This document shows, piece by piece, positions 1 through 7,743 of a DNA stretch of 25,788 nt. How positions within the stretch are numbered: the first letter of the stretch is position 1; every line of letters starts with the position of its first letter. The position numbers and the translations under genes are program-made. Under the pieces are notes generated by a model. That model made no database searches and was not told the DNA's origin. It saw only the letters and a program-made list of their open reading frames with translations. The stretch comes from an uncultured Rhizobiaceae group bacterium (GTDB lineage: Bacteria; Pseudomonadota; Alphaproteobacteria; Rhizobiales; Rhizobiaceae): the NCBI GenBank assembly GCA_938009335.1, contig CALLHT010000065.1, forward strand, positions 1 through 25,788, read 5' to 3'.

Positions 1-1
1 T

Positions 2-1438
2 CTCGATGAGGAAAAGCGGATTGAATTGCTTTCAAAAGAGCTTTCCGTCGGACGGCCACTTTTGCGTCAGGATGTTACTTATTCGGAAGAGGGAGAGAAG
101 GAACTCGGCATTTTCCGAATGGCTGCGAAGATCAAGGCACGCTTCGGTGAGGCAGCCATTCGAAACTCGATTATTTCGAACACGCAAAGTGCATCTGATC
201 TACTTGAGCTTGCTGTGATCATGAAGCAGACCGGGTTGCTCTCGCCCGAAGGCAAAACGACGATGCATTTGATCCCGCTCTTCGAGACAATTGGCGATTT
301 GCGGGCATGTCCTGAGATTATGGATCGATTACTCTCCATTCCAGAATACCGCCGTTTAGTGGATGTCATGGGCGGTACCCAAGAGATCATGCTGGGGTAT
401 TCAGACTCCAACAAAGACGGTGGCTATATCACGTCAGGCTGGGAGCTTTATAAAGCAGAGATCAAACTGATTGAGCTGTTCAAGAAACATAACGTTCGCC
501 TTCGTCTGTTTCATGGCCGTGGAGGCACTGTGGGCAGGGGTGGTGGCCCTAGCTATGACGCGATCCTCGCGCAACCCAACGGCGCGGTGAACGGGCACTT
601 GCGATTGACTGAGCAAGGCGAGATCATTTCATCCAAATACACGAACCCTGAACTTGGGCGGCGTAATCTGGAAATTCTTGCTGCAGCAACGCTAGAGGCT
701 TCCCTCATTCAAAAAGCACGCCCAGAGCCGGATGAAGCGTTTCTTGGTGTCATGGATCAGATTTCCCAGTCTGCATTTGAGACGTATCGGGGGTTGATTT
801 ACGAGACGCCAAATTTTGTTGATTACTTCTGGAACTCAACCGTTATCAATGAGATTGCAAGCCTCAACATTGGTTCGCGTCCGGCATCGCGGAAAACAAC
901 CAAAGCGGTGGAAAATCTTCGTGCAATTCCGTGGGTGTTTAGCTGGTCACAATGTAGGCTGATGGTGCCGGGTTGGTTCGGATTTGGCTCCGCGGTGAAA
1001 GCATACCTAGATACCAATGGTGCGGAAGGCGAGAAGATGCTCAAACGCATGTTTGCTGAATGGCAGTTCTTCCAGGCGCAGATGTCTAATCTTGATATGG
1101 TCCTGTCGAAAACCAATCTAGCAATTGGCCGACGCTATGCGGATCTGGTTCCTGACCAGGAATTGGCAAATGGTATCTTCTCGCGAATTGAGGCGGAATG
1201 GCATTTGACCGTTGAGATGTTGTTTAAAATCACGGGTCAGAAAAAGCTATTGGAATCGAACCCATTGCTTGATCGTTCGATCAAAAACCGCTTCCCCTAT
1301 CTTGACCCGATTAATCATTTGCAAGTGGAACTTCTTCGGAAATATCGTGAAGAAGGCGACGATGAGGACGGTAAGATTTTGCGTGGTATTCAGCTTTCCA
1401 TCAATGGCATTGCAGCTGGTCTAAGAAATAGCGGATAG
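2..1438 (+). CDS. ppc: Phosphoenolpyruvate carboxylase, C-terminal part (5' end outside window)
   Basis: This is the C-terminal 478 residues of PEP carboxylase, which adds bicarbonate to phosphoenolpyruvate to make oxaloacetate and refill the TCA cycle in the cytoplasm. The frame is open from base 2, so the gene begins upstream of the window. Visible family motifs are GYSDSNKDGG (about 389-420), the glycine-rich catalytic loop FHGRGGTVGRGGGP (about 509-550), SRPASRK and the following WVFSWSQ...PGW block. The protein ends in INGIAAGLRNSG, close to the usual PEPC C-terminal tail that ends in glycine, so the 3' end is intact. Whole enzymes are about 900 residues, so roughly half is present. A 7-bp hairpin follows the stop codon (1445-1469) but has no T-run, so a terminator is not shown. 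Confidence 0.97.
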   Translation, partial: LDEEKRIELLSKELSVGRPLLRQDVTYSEEGEKELGIFRMAAKIKARFGEAAIRNSIISNTQSASDLLELAVIMKQTGLLSPEGKTTMHLIPLFETIGDLRACPEIMDRLLSIPEYRRLVDVMGGTQEIMLGYSDSNKDGGYITSGWELYKAEIKLIELFKKHNVRLRLFHGRGGTVGRGGGPSYDAILAQPNGAVNGHLRLTEQGEIISSKYTNPELGRRNLEILAAATLEASLIQKARPEPDEAFLGVMDQISQSAFETYRGLIYETPNFVDYFWNSTVINEIASLNIGSRPASRKTTKAVENLRAIPWVFSWSQCRLMVPGWFGFGSAVKAYLDTNGAEGEKMLKRMFAEWQFFQAQMSNLDMVLSKTNLAIGRRYADLVPDQELANGIFSRIEAEWHLTVEMLFKITGQKKLLESNPLLDRSIKNRFPYLDPINHLQVELLRKYREEGDDEDGKILRGIQLSINGIAAGLRNSG

Positions 1439-1516
1439 ATTTATTGCAAGGTCGGTTTCAGGCCTTGCATGTCGCCGTATCTTTCGACAAGAAACGTCGA
1501 TCATCGGGGGAGTTTC

Positions 1517-3523
1517 ATGGCGAGAGAAGATAAGATCCTGCTGGGAATTGATACAGGCGGCACGTATACGGATGCTGTACTGTTTAGTCATGCCAAAGGT
1601 GTTCTGGCCAAAGCCAAATCCCTAACCACCAAACATGATTTAGCAATTGGGATTTCGGGTGCGGTAGATGCAGTGCTCGAGCAATTTTCTGGCGCCGCAA
1701 GCGAAATAGCTTTGGTTTCAATCTCCACAACACTTGCCACTAACGCGCTTGTTGAAGGGAAGGGCGGCTCAGTCGGGCTTATCATGATTGGCTTTGAAGA
1801 AGCGGATATGGAAAAATCCGGTCTTGGTGAGGCGCTCGGTGGTGATCCTGTTGTCTTCATTCCCGGAGGCCATGATGTGCAGGGTAACGAAACCCCGCTC
1901 GATTTAGCCCCGCTAGAAAGTTTTCTTGCTGATAACGGCGAGAAAGTTTCAGGCTTCGCAATTGCCGGAATGTTTGCCGTTCGCAATGCCTCGCATGAAC
2001 TGAAAGTGAAAGAGTATGTCACTCAGAAAACCGGCCTCGCATCGACATGCAGTCATGAATTGTCTTCTAAGCTTGGCGGTCCCAAGCGCGCGCTGACGAC
2101 GGTGCTTAATGCTCGCTTGATCCCTGTAATTCAAGATCTCATTCGTGCAACGCAAGGGCATTTACAGACCTGTAACATTACCGCTCCTTTGATGGTCGTG
2201 CGCGGTGATGGAGCTTTGGTAAGTGCGGATTTTGCCCTTAATCGTCCGATAGAAACGATACTGTCCGGCCCTGCTGCGAGTTTGATCGGAGCTAAATCTC
2301 TTTTGGGCGCTGCAGATGCAATCGTCTCCGACATTGGCGGAACCACAACAGATGTTGCGATCCTTGAAAAGGGCTGGCCGCGTATTGAGCCTCAAGGTGC
2401 AAGTGTAGGTGGTTTTACCACGATGGTTGAAGCGGTTGCGATGCACACGTTTGGCCTTGGTGGCGATTCAACAGTCCATCTCGACGAAACGCAAGCGTCG
2501 GGATTGAAGCTTGGACCTCGTCGCCAAATACCCGTTAGCTTGCTGGCGCAAGATTACCCCGAATTGGTTACAACAGAACTTGAACGTCAATTGGCTCTGG
2601 AAACCGCAAGTCCGCTTTCGGGGCGGTTTGCTTGGAAATCTGTTGCGGGTGATGCGGCACTTCCCGGTTTGAAGGCGACAGAGGAAAAGCTCTTTGTCCG
2701 TTTGACCAATAAACCACAAGCATTGGATACGTTACTCAAAGGCTCTGCTGAAGCCGGTACGCTCAATCGATTGGTATCTCGGGGACTGGCCCAAGTTTCC
2801 GGAGTTACGCCATCTGATGCCATGCATGTTCTGGGAATGCAGAACAATTGGGATGGTGAAGCGGCAGCAAAGGCAGTGAAGGTGATGCTCAAACAAAAGG
2901 ACCGGTTTGGAAATCCGATTGCCAAGTCGCTCGAACACCTCTGCACGCTTATTAAGGATCAACTTACACGTCAAAGTGCAGATGTCATTATTCAAACCTG
3001 CATGGCAGAGAATGATATTCAAATAGGGCCGGGCGCTAGCGCGTTGATTGATCGTGCGATGGATCAAAGGCCTGGATTTGTGAAGCTTAGCCTATCTTTG
3101 GACCGGACGTTGGTCGGCCTTGGTGCTTCGGCTCATAATTACTACCCGGCAATTGGCGAACGCCTTTCATCTGAATGCCTAATTCCTGAACATGCCGATG
3201 TGGCAAATGCCTTGGGTGCGGTTGCAGGTGAGGTTCGTATTCAACGCTCCCTGACTGTTACCAGTAGTGATGGCGGCAACTCGTTCCAGATTTTGCTGGA
3301 AAGTGGCCCTGAGGTTCACATTAAAGAAGATGATGCGCTGGGCTCTGCAGAAAATCACCTTCGCAGGATGGTTGAGCAACTTGTTGAAGAAGCGGGAGCT
3401 GACAAGCCGACCTTCGAAAGTGCAATGGATATCCATGCCGCGGAGATTGAGGGCAGCCGCCACTTTGTGCAGGCAACGGTTACTGTTACAGCGACCGGAC
3501 TGCCGAAGTTGGAAAACGCATAA
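1517..3523 (+). CDS. Hydantoinase/oxoprolinase A-family protein, stand-alone
   Basis: A 668-residue protein of the hydantoinase A/oxoprolinase family, whose members carry out ATP-dependent opening of cyclic amides such as hydantoins or 5-oxoproline. The N-terminus has the actin-like phosphate loop GIDTGGTYTDAVLF and the middle has the second loop DIGGTTTDVAIL, as in Hydant_A_N plus Hydantoinase_A proteins. I chose the ATG at 1517 because GGGGAG lies 4 bases upstream and because GIDTGGT then sits about 10 residues in. An upstream in-frame ATG at 1469 would add 16 residues with no family resemblance. No B subunit (HyuB) gene is next to it, so the true substrate cannot be told from context. It follows ppc by 78 bases on the same strand. 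Confidence 0.85.
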   Translation: MAREDKILLGIDTGGTYTDAVLFSHAKGVLAKAKSLTTKHDLAIGISGAVDAVLEQFSGAASEIALVSISTTLATNALVEGKGGSVGLIMIGFEEADMEKSGLGEALGGDPVVFIPGGHDVQGNETPLDLAPLESFLADNGEKVSGFAIAGMFAVRNASHELKVKEYVTQKTGLASTCSHELSSKLGGPKRALTTVLNARLIPVIQDLIRATQGHLQTCNITAPLMVVRGDGALVSADFALNRPIETILSGPAASLIGAKSLLGAADAIVSDIGGTTTDVAILEKGWPRIEPQGASVGGFTTMVEAVAMHTFGLGGDSTVHLDETQASGLKLGPRRQIPVSLLAQDYPELVTTELERQLALETASPLSGRFAWKSVAGDAALPGLKATEEKLFVRLTNKPQALDTLLKGSAEAGTLNRLVSRGLAQVSGVTPSDAMHVLGMQNNWDGEAAAKAVKVMLKQKDRFGNPIAKSLEHLCTLIKDQLTRQSADVIIQTCMAENDIQIGPGASALIDRAMDQRPGFVKLSLSLDRTLVGLGASAHNYYPAIGERLSSECLIPEHADVANALGAVAGEVRIQRSLTVTSSDGGNSFQILLESGPEVHIKEDDALGSAENHLRRMVEQLVEEAGADKPTFESAMDIHAAEIEGSRHFVQATVTVTATGLPKLENA

Positions 3524-3563
3524 TTTTGCTTTTCTTTTTTCTGAATAGATTCCATATTCTTTC

Positions 3564-3706
3564 CGTTCTCAGGGCGGGGTGAAATTCCCCACCGGCGGTA
3601 GACACATTGTGTAAGCCCGCGAGCGCCTTCTACGAGAATTGGGAAGGGTCAGCAGATCAGGTCAAATTCCTGAGCCGACGGTTATAGTCCGGATGAAAGA
3701 GAGACG
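3564..3706 (+). promoter_or_regulatory. FMN riboswitch (RFN element)
   Basis: The leader carries the conserved blocks of the FMN aptamer in order: CAGGGCGGGGTGAAATTCCC, CACCGGCGGTA, AGCCCGCGAGCG, GGTCAGCAGATC and GAGCCGACGGTTATAGTCCG, closing with GGATGAAAGAGAGACG. The outer helix pairs CGTTCTC (3564-3570) with GAGAGACG. Such elements bind flavin mononucleotide and turn off riboflavin synthesis or uptake genes. The next gene, lumazine synthase, starts 75 bases downstream, so the target is clear. I could not identify a convincing terminator or ribosome-site-hiding hairpin. A short CAGGC/GCCTG hairpin at 3713-3729 has no T-run. Confidence 0.96.
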
Positions 3707-3781
3707 CATCTTCAGGCCGGTCGTGCCTGTATGTTTGTGATCGCCTTGGGTGACGTGTCTGTTGCGAAAAAGGAGATTACA

Positions 3782-4213
3782 ATGACACACACCCGCTATG
3801 CATTTATAAAAGCAAATTGGCATTCTGATATTGTCGATCAGGCACTGGTTGGCTTCTTGGAGATTATCCCAAAAGATCAAGTGGACGTCTTTGATGTTCC
3901 AGGTGCGTTTGAGTTGCCACTTGCGTCCAAGAAGCTTGCTAAGACCGGCAATTACGCTGCCATTGCTGCCGCTGCCTTTGTGGTTGATGGTGGAATTTAC
4001 CGGCATGATTTTGTGGCGAGTGCGGTTGTTGACGGCTTGATGCAGGTTGGACTTCAAACCGAAGTGCCTATTCTCTCTGTCTCTCTCACGCCGCATAATT
4101 ACCAAGAAACAGAACATCATAACGAAATCTATCGCGCGCATTTTGTAGAAAAAGGGCGTGAAGCTGCAAGAGCTGCGTTGGGCGTGACAAAATCTCTGGA
4201 ACTTGTCGCTTAA
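3782..4213 (+). CDS. ribH: 6,7-dimethyl-8-ribityllumazine synthase, type II (RibH2)
   Basis: A 143-residue lumazine synthase. It condenses 5-amino-6-ribitylamino-uracil with 3,4-dihydroxy-2-butanone 4-phosphate in the penultimate step of riboflavin synthesis. The sequence is of the type II class known from Brucella RibH2 and other Rhizobiales: ANWHSDIVD with Trp13 at the substrate stacking position, FDVPGAFELPL, and DGGIYRHDFVA containing the catalytic His75. The start is fixed by AAGGAG at 3770-3775, 6 bases before the ATG. An in-frame upstream start at 3731 would add 17 unrelated residues. It is alone behind the FMN riboswitch and not in a rib operon, so it is probably switched by FMN independently of a second housekeeping RibH elsewhere (inference from the family). 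Confidence 0.95.
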   Translation: MTHTRYAFIKANWHSDIVDQALVGFLEIIPKDQVDVFDVPGAFELPLASKKLAKTGNYAAIAAAAFVVDGGIYRHDFVASAVVDGLMQVGLQTEVPILSVSLTPHNYQETEHHNEIYRAHFVEKGREAARAALGVTKSLELVA

Positions 4214-4232
4214 AACTACCTCAAAACCCGGC

Positions 4233-4574
4233 TTACTCTACAAGTTCTAAGGATGGTTCACCTTCGCCTGACTCTGTTTCAATGATCCAGAGGTCGGGGT
4301 CGAAGTTTTGTTGTTTGGCGAGATACTCATCCACGTCTGACATTGGCTTTTCAGTGAGTGCTTTCTCAAACTTGCGTTCGCCACTATCCTCTTCATCAAA
4401 AAATGCCTGAGGAGCCGGGCCATATAGCGTCGCGGTACCATCTAAATGATTATGAACCACAAAAACGGCGCCAGCTTGTTGCGCGCCTTTTTTGGCGGCA
4501 AGAACGAATGCTCCACGGGCAGTTTCGCGCCGCATGAACGCGGCAAACCACATGACTGTCGTCACTCTTATCAT
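4233..4574 (-). CDS. DUF1491 family protein
   Basis: A 113-residue cytoplasmic protein that I recognise as DUF1491, a small alphaproteobacterial family of unknown function. Family hallmarks are the opening MIRVTT, the RRETARGAF segment, AGAVFVV followed by ATLYGPAPQ, GERKFEKAL, and the closing FDPDLWIIE. There are no membrane segments and no known catalytic motif. It is the last gene of the histidine kinase, peptidoglycan-binding protein, DUF1491 operon, starting 14 bases after the stop of the gene before it. It runs convergent to ribH with only 19 bases between the two stops. No function is proposed beyond a possible link to the operon's envelope or signalling theme. Confidence 0.88.
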   Translation of the reverse strand: MIRVTTVMWFAAFMRRETARGAFVLAAKKGAQQAGAVFVVHNHLDGTATLYGPAPQAFFDEEDSGERKFEKALTEKPMSDVDEYLAKQQNFDPDLWIIETESGEGEPSLELVE

Positions 4575-4588
4575 TTGGCTTAATCCGC

Positions 4589-5401
4589 CTAAATTGCTGT
4601 AATGACGCCTGCGGAAAACAACTTTTCAATTGTTGGCTTATCAAGCTTGCCGGTTTGTTGAAGTTGGAAAAACTCCTGAAAACGTCTAAGTGCTTGTTCC
4701 GTTTGCGCACCGAACACACCATCTACAGAAATTTGCTCTTCACCAAAGTTCTGTTTCAAACCTTCTTGGATTCGGCGAATGGTTTCACGGTCAAACTCAG
4801 TGGTTTCCGGCACTTGAAGGGCAACGTTCGTTACCGCCGGTTTGGGTTGGCGTTCGCCGGCAGAATTGGATGTTGCGGCGACGGTCGCTTTTAAACTTGT
4901 TAACAGTTCAAAGCTTGCGTCTCCTGTTGGTAAAAGTCCTGCACTGGTTTGAAAGTTGATGATTGCCTGCTTTGTGCCAGAACCATAAATGCCATCTACC
5001 TTACCAGAATAAAGACCTAGCGCTGTAAGCGCGTCCTGGGTATCTCGAACCAAAGGCGATTGGTAATTCTTCGTCTTTCCAAATCGTGCAGGATTGGCTT
5101 GCGGTACGGGTATGTTTTTCAAGCTAATGCGCTGCGTCAAAACATTGCGTGTAATGCTGACGGGTTTTTGTTCAACAGACAGTTTTGTTACAACCGAACG
5201 CGTGACGGTTTCATCCGGTTTTGCAGACGTTTTTTCTGAATTCGCCCAGAGGGGAGAAGGATGAACATGCGATTGCGAATACATCGCATTGCCTGCGACG
5301 AGTGCAAAACCAAGTCCAAACATGATCACACCAGCGCTCGCACCGGGGTTTTGCATCAATCCACCAACACAGAACCGATATGTAGATGATAGAAAACTCA
5401 T
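4589..5401 (-). CDS. Membrane-anchored protein with two peptidoglycan-binding (PG_binding_1) domains
   Basis: A 270-residue protein with a short cytoplasmic start, one hydrophobic segment at about residues 20-41 (GVIMFGLGFALVAGNAMY) and a periplasmic remainder. Two peptidoglycan-binding domain 1 repeats follow a low-complexity linker. The first lies at about 113-170 (DALTALGLYSGKVDGIYG, then TKQAIINFQ). The second lies at about 207-267 (VDGVFGAQTEQALRRFQ). No peptidase or amidase domain is present, so it probably binds the cell wall without cutting it. Its ATG overlaps the histidine kinase stop in an ATGA arrangement, which points to translational coupling. Being paired with a sensor kinase, it could report wall state to the kinase or be a coregulated wall factor (inference). 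Confidence 0.88.
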   Translation of the reverse strand: MSFLSSTYRFCVGGLMQNPGASAGVIMFGLGFALVAGNAMYSQSHVHPSPLWANSEKTSAKPDETVTRSVVTKLSVEQKPVSITRNVLTQRISLKNIPVPQANPARFGKTKNYQSPLVRDTQDALTALGLYSGKVDGIYGSGTKQAIINFQTSAGLLPTGDASFELLTSLKATVAATSNSAGERQPKPAVTNVALQVPETTEFDRETIRRIQEGLKQNFGEEQISVDGVFGAQTEQALRRFQEFFQLQQTGKLDKPTIEKLFSAGVITAI

Positions 5402-6648
5402 TGCTTAACTCCGAGACAGGTTGATGTTTGTGCAAATTGCGTCTGCTGCTGGTCGCGGACACCAGATAGATAGACGACGTCGTCATTTGATGTTGATGGA
5501 ACAGGGCTTGCCTGTTCGACGCCAAATGGAAGCATGATCGATACAGTAGTTCCTTCACCCGGCGTGCTGCTAATTGCGATTTTTCCGCCTAGCAATTCAA
5601 TCAGTTTATAAACGATGGATAACCCTAGGCCCGAACCGCCATAGTCGCCTCGTATGACGTCACCTGATTGGTAGAAAAGCCCACCCAGTTTCGACTGAGT
5701 TTCTGTATCCATGCCGATGCCCTGATCGGTAATGATGATTTTAACGCGATTTCTAAGCCGGATTACTTTGGCTCGAACGACTCCATTTTCGTGGGAGAAC
5801 TTGATCGCATTCGAAAGCACGTTTGTTAGAATTTGCGTTAAGGCACGCTTGTCCGAGTTCAAACGCGGCAGGTCAGGCGTATCTTCCACAATGAGATCGA
5901 CACCTTTTCGCATTGCAATCGGCATCATCGAGCGCACGGTATTTTGAAGCGAAGCCTGAAGATCTAACGGCTCTTGAAGGGCTTCATTCTTTCCAGCATC
6001 GAGACGGGAGAGGTCAAGAATATCGTTGATCAAACCCAATAGGTGATTGGCGGAGCCATTGATCAGGCTTGCATATTCAAGCCGTTTTTCGTCATTCAAT
6101 TGAATAGGCGCTTTGCCCTCCAATAGTTCAGAAAACCCTATGATTGCATTCAGAGGTGTGCGTAGCTCATGGCTCATACTCGAGAAAAAGCGGTTTTTAT
6201 CTTCGTTCTCTTGTTTTGCTTCAGCCAACTGCGTCGCCAACTCGTTGTGCGCAGTAACATCTGCGATCGTTACAAGAGCGAAATCATCAGGAAGTATCTT
6301 TTCGCTTGCTTTGAAGCCCTTGCAATTCAGCGTCAGGGTGCGGCTCTCCATCTCGCCACTAGCATTTGCCCGCTGCAGTTTGATCGTAACCTCTTTGCCA
6401 ATCTGTTCCAGTGCTGCTGTTGAGAGCGCGTGAAGGGTTTCCACTTTGTGTGTCGGATGCATGCTTTCAACCAGATCGACCTTCGAGCCGATTAAGCTCT
6501 GAGCATCATCATTGCTCCATACCTGAATCCCGTTGGCAGTGAACAAAGCGACAGCCCCCGGGATCGAGGACAAGAGATTAATCTCAGCAGTCGTAAGGAA
6601 GTCATGCACTGCTGGCTCGCCCGCGACCACATGATCGGACGAATTCAT
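5398..6648 (-). CDS. Soluble sensor histidine kinase, PAS-like sensor, PdhS/DivJ/PleC-like core
   Basis: A 416-residue histidine kinase without a membrane segment. Residues about 20-130 look like a PAS-type sensor (INLLSSIPGAVALFTANG). The HisKA domain follows, with the H-box MSHELRTPLNAIIGFSELL and phospho-accepting His160. The ATPase domain has the N-box around Asn280, the G1 box ITDQGIGMD (Asp308) and the G2 box GGSGLGLSIVYKLIELLGG. The stretch from the H-box to HLLGLINDILDLSRLDAGK closely resembles the DivJ/PleC/PdhS group that controls DivK and CtrA in alphaproteobacteria, but that assignment is inference. I chose ATG 6648. A TTG at 6723 would add 25 residues unlike the family. No receiver domain is attached and no response regulator is adjacent. 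Confidence 0.9.
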   Translation of the reverse strand: MNSSDHVVAGEPAVHDFLTTAEINLLSSIPGAVALFTANGIQVWSNDDAQSLIGSKVDLVESMHPTHKVETLHALSTAALEQIGKEVTIKLQRANASGEMESRTLTLNCKGFKASEKILPDDFALVTIADVTAHNELATQLAEAKQENEDKNRFFSSMSHELRTPLNAIIGFSELLEGKAPIQLNDEKRLEYASLINGSANHLLGLINDILDLSRLDAGKNEALQEPLDLQASLQNTVRSMMPIAMRKGVDLIVEDTPDLPRLNSDKRALTQILTNVLSNAIKFSHENGVVRAKVIRLRNRVKIIITDQGIGMDTETQSKLGGLFYQSGDVIRGDYGGSGLGLSIVYKLIELLGGKIAISSTPGEGTTVSIMLPFGVEQASPVPSTSNDDVVYLSGVRDQQQTQFAQTSTCLGVKQ

Positions 6649-6742
6649 GGCATGCGCCAACTTCTTGTGTTTATGTTCCAATGCGTAACTCAAAACTATT
6701 TCCGCAGGTATAAAAGTTACCAAGATTGGTTACACAACGTAT

Positions 6743-6757
6743 TTAACGGAAACCTAA
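6743..6757. promoter_or_regulatory. Possible degenerate CtrA-type site (TTAA-N7-CTAA)
   Basis: The sequence TTAACGGAAACCTAA matches the CtrA consensus TTAA-N7-TTAA at seven of eight fixed positions. It lies in the divergent region between the histidine kinase and DUF5330 genes, about 95 bases upstream of the kinase ATG. Short motifs like this arise by chance, so this is only a candidate. Confidence 0.25.
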
Positions 6758-6883
6758 GAAGGGCTTTGGGATTGAGAAAATCGTCGTAAAACTGGATATT
6801 TGACTGGTGTTTCTGAGCTTATGGTAAACAGGTCCTTTCCAAAAACAGGCTTAATGCACTCAGTTCAGTTTTCTTATTCATAG

Positions 6884-6902
6884 TAAGGTTTTTTTAAGGT
6901 TT
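6884..6902 (+). repeat. Two phased TAAGGTTT direct repeats upstream of DUF5330
   Basis: The octamer TAAGGTTT occurs at 6884-6891 and again at 6895-6902, 11 bases apart, about one DNA turn. It sits 42 bases before the DUF5330 start in the 295-base divergent region between the histidine kinase and DUF5330. A related inverted form, AAACCTAA, is at 6750-6757. The spacing suggests a regulator half-site pair on one DNA face. Apart from these, I see no gene in that gap. Confidence 0.35.
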
Positions 6903-6943
6903 AGCCGCGTTCTGTGTGGGAGAGTATATTGGAGTAGTGCGCC

Positions 6944-7258
6944 ATGTTTAGAATGATTGCCGCAGCATTCGCTGTTTATCTTCTTCTTCCAGAAGATGTG
7001 ACAATTGTTGCGAGTTCAACTGAAACGGTGGCTCCGATTACCGCTGGCCAAACGCTTGATGCGGCAAATGATGTACTTCAAGACATTACTGGATTTTGCG
7101 AAAGAAACCAGAATGCTTGCGACACAGGTAAAGCCCTTCTGGTGAACGCAAAAAAGGCCGTTTCATCTACAATCGCAAACTCTGAGAAGATTGGCGGAAC
7201 TCAAGAACAACATAACGATGTTGCGACCGATCCTGTTATTCCAACGGCAGTTGAATAA
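6944..7258 (+). CDS. DUF5330 domain protein, small membrane or exported protein
   Basis: A 104-residue protein resembling the DUF5330 family, common in Rhizobiales next to sufE. A short hydrophobic start (MFRMIAAAFAVYLLLP) is followed by a polar region containing FCERNQNACDTGKALL, the Cys-containing FCxRN...C block of the family. The hydrophobic stretch could be a signal anchor or signal peptide. The C-terminus is acidic and likely disordered. GGAG at 6931-6934 lies 9 bases before the ATG and supports the start. It precedes sufE on the same strand with a 63-base gap. The function is unknown. The two Cys residues could pair in the periplasm. Confidence 0.78.
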   Translation: MFRMIAAAFAVYLLLPEDVTIVASSTETVAPITAGQTLDAANDVLQDITGFCERNQNACDTGKALLVNAKKAVSSTIANSEKIGGTQEQHNDVATDPVIPTAVE

Positions 7259-7321
7259 AGAACACTGGCAATGCCTGCCACTTACAATATATAGACGTGA
7301 GAAACAGGGTAGCGTCGGCTC

Positions 7322-7738
7322 ATGGATATTGAAGAGATCATCGAAAATTTTGAGTTTTTGGACGATTGGGATGATCGTTACAAATATCTGATAGAGCTTG
7401 GTGGGTTGTTAGAACCTATGCCAGCGGAAGAGCAAATTCCCGGAAATAAAGTTCAAGGGTGTGTTAGCCAGGTTTGGCTCACAAGCCACAAGAAGGACGA
7501 AAGCTCGGACCCGGCGATGCATTTCAGGGGCGCTTCGGACGCCCATATTGTGAGCGGACTTGTGGCCATCGCTCTAGCAACCTTCAACGGAAAAACAGCT
7601 TCTCAGGTTCTGGCGACCGATGAGAAGGCTGTGTTCGATCGGATCAATCTCTCAGAGCACATTACTCCTCAGCGCTCTAATGGGCTGAATTCTCTCGTGC
7701 AGCGTATCAAGCAACACGCCCAATTGGCGATGGCTTAA
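7322..7738 (+). CDS. sufE: Cysteine desulfuration protein SufE
   Basis: A 138-residue SufE protein. SufE takes persulfide sulfur from the cysteine desulfurase SufS and passes it to the SufBCD scaffold for Fe-S cluster assembly in the cytoplasm. The active Cys47 is in the motif NKVQGCVSQVW, and the family features LIELGGLL, FRGASDAHIVSGLVAI and LSEHITPQRSNGL are all present. Its length matches E. coli SufE (138). No other suf gene is nearby, so it works with a suf operon elsewhere. It is convergent with the DUF6456 gene, with 5 bases between the stops and no obvious terminator between them. Confidence 0.95.
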   Translation: MDIEEIIENFEFLDDWDDRYKYLIELGGLLEPMPAEEQIPGNKVQGCVSQVWLTSHKKDESSDPAMHFRGASDAHIVSGLVAIALATFNGKTASQVLATDEKAVFDRINLSEHITPQRSNGLNSLVQRIKQHAQLAMA

Positions 7739-7743
7739 CCATT

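Noticed and set aside
1445..1469. Hairpin TGCAAGG/CCTTGCA after ppc as a terminator
   Set aside because: Only seven pairs and no T-run follows on the plus strand, so I do not call a terminator.
1588..2022. Antisense open frames within the hydantoinase-like gene
   Set aside because: They mirror the coding frame's codon bias and have no ribosome sites or family resemblance.
3713..3729. CAGGC/GCCTG hairpin after the FMN aptamer as the riboswitch terminator
   Set aside because: The stem is five pairs with no T-run, too weak to call.
3731..3781. Longer ribH start at 3731
   Set aside because: The upstream residues do not match lumazine synthases, and the ideal AAGGAG belongs to ATG 3782.
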